Assembly: GCF_022539315.1 (NCBI RefSeq)
Contig: NC_066316.1
Coordinates: 102,728,179-102,792,178, forward strand
DNA from: Serinus canaria
Taxonomy: Eukaryota > Chordata > Aves > Passeriformes > Fringillidae
Direction of reading: 5' to 3'
DNA length: 64,000 nt
Part shown: one piece after another, positions 62,642 through 64,000 of the stretch
How positions within the stretch are numbered: the first letter of the stretch is position 1
Layout: every line of letters begins with the position of its first letter
Program-made: the position numbers and the translations under genes
Notes under the pieces: generated by a model
Database searches by the model: none
What the model was told of the DNA's origin: nothing
Seen by the model: the letters and a program-made list of their open reading frames with translations, nothing else

Positions 62642-64000
62642 GCAGAACCATTAGGGTTCAGTAAGACTAAAAAGTATTAAAAGCATTTTTCATCACAATT
62701 AAAATTAATCTAAGTAAAATTTCTTAAATATTAAATTTATTTCTTTTGTTTTTCTTTTTCCTGGAAGTAGTTTAACAACAAAATTTCCCCATAATAGAGA
62801 TAAGTATATTTTCATTTTTCATATTAAATGCCAACAGGATCTCTGCTTTGCCATAGTACTAAAGCTTGGCATGTAGAAAAAAGGCATGGATTACTTCTAT
62901 GTATTAATAATTTTTAAAACACTTGGCCTCAAAAGATTGCAAAAGTTTCCAAAATGAATGTTGTTAAGAAGTAAATTTATTTATTAAATCTCAATCTTTT
63001 TCCTAAAAAAAAAAAAAAATTAAGGAAATTTGCACATGGAGAAAGGAAAATTCCATATGGAGCAAAAGGTGACTCATTCACCTACTCCATGTGTGTTCTC
63101 TTGTTATTCTGACCGTTGTGCAAAGCTGAAATGTAATGTTTCTACTGCATGTTTGTTGCAAACTTTTCTCTCTGACACGTATACAGAATTATTCAATGCT
63201 CTTATTTAACTACAGATTACTTTAACCTTAATCTATGCACATAGAATGAATACAAAAGAATTTGACTCATACATCTTTCCACAACTATTTTAATGTGAAG
63301 TGGCAAGCTTAGCCAGCAGCCCTCATCCTTGTCCTTCAGACACTGATACAGATGGCTAACTATGTCCATATGAGTGGTCCCACTGACTTCAGACAGGACT
63401 TTCAGATGCTCTGAAGTCACTTAACTCAATCCTGCCTGTCACTGGGAAGCATTATGGATCTGACAGGGAGGACTGAGGAATGAACCTGCCATGCACTGAA
63501 CACGTCCTTGTAGAGCAGGAAGGGGGGGTAGGTTGTGTTTCTTGAGCTGAGTCTCAGACTCTCAGTCAGGGGTCTATGTTCTGGGTATAGAAATCCCAGA
63601 ACCCAGCTCTCTCTATCGAAGCACAGATAACTTACAAGGATAGCATAAGCTTGTGCTTTGCTTTACTTTTTAGTCACTTAATGGAAACTGTACCATTACG
63701 AAGCACAGATTCCTTGTTTCTTAAAATCACAGGATTTATAAAACCTATTGAATGAAAATACAGAAAAGGTGTTGCAACTAGTCCCATTTCAACAGCAGAT
63801 ACACCTGAACTAAGGCCTCTTTGATGTATTAAAGAGACCATTACAAAAGCAAATAAAATACTATTTCTAGAGCAGAAAAGACACTAGACCTTTGAGGTTC
63901 TATCCACTTAAAAGTAATTATAAAGCAATTATTAATTGCAAGTATGAATGGATAAAAAAACACCATTTCTCTAAATAAATTTAAACAGTACCCTTGATCT
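62640..64000. other. Non-coding, nothing recognised
   Basis: AT-rich, with a second A-run at about 63006-63019. No gene, RNA gene or transposon is supported. Confidence 0.5.

Overview
The window looks like nuclear DNA from a bird, most likely a passerine. The diagnostic evidence is the repeats. There are several CR1 retroposon 3' ends in both orientations, and one solo LTR of a bird endogenous retrovirus (ERVL-like) family that I associate with songbird genomes. There are also very old amniote CR1 remnants, one MIR-like SINE, and vertebrate-style microsatellites. The DNA is AT-rich and poor in CpG apart from two or three short patches. No operon-like arrangement or bacterial feature is present.

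I found no protein-coding gene, rRNA, tRNA or CRISPR array I can support. Every open reading frame is short. The longest ones are translations of simple repeats (30.8-31.4 kb), of the LTR and its flank (49.6-50.2 kb), or of sequence with no recognisable protein similarity. The window is best described as a gene desert or the inside of a large intron. Isolated small exons or long non-coding RNA exons cannot be excluded by eye.

Layout: 2.15-2.6 kb, ancient CR1 remnant (minus). 3.78-3.92 kb, ATCT microsatellite. 4.8-5.0 kb, A-rich tract. 5.95-6.18 kb, MIR-like SINE (minus). 7.1-7.5 kb, two short perfect hairpins. 7.65-8.29 kb, CR1 (plus). 9.5-9.65 kb, TA-rich tract. 17.27-17.41 kb, isolated CpG cluster. 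18.5-18.6 kb, palindrome beside a CR1 tip. 25.05 and 26.99 kb, tiny CR1 tips. 29.16-29.27 kb, decayed palindromic element. 30.84-31.37 kb, a TTCCC pentamer array passing into an 11-bp CpG-bearing array. 33.43-33.82 kb, AATAG microsatellite fused to two stacked CR1 3' ends. 37.69 kb, perfect 20-bp hairpin. 42.16-42.46 kb, CR1 (plus). 50.05-50.62 kb, solo LTR carrying a perfect 21-bp hairpin. 53.56-54.06 kb, the best candidate conserved non-coding block. 62.04-62.28 kb, second ancient CR1 remnant. The sequence between these is unique-looking, AT-rich and unannotatable by eye.

The most interesting signals are not genes. The first is a set of perfect or near-perfect inverted repeats with 2-7 nt loops, which look like fold-back template-switch mutations; one lies inside the LTR. 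The second is the long TTCCC/GGGAA tract, whose minus strand is a dense run of G-quadruplex motifs, together with its 11-bp derivative. No previously undescribed protein system is visible.
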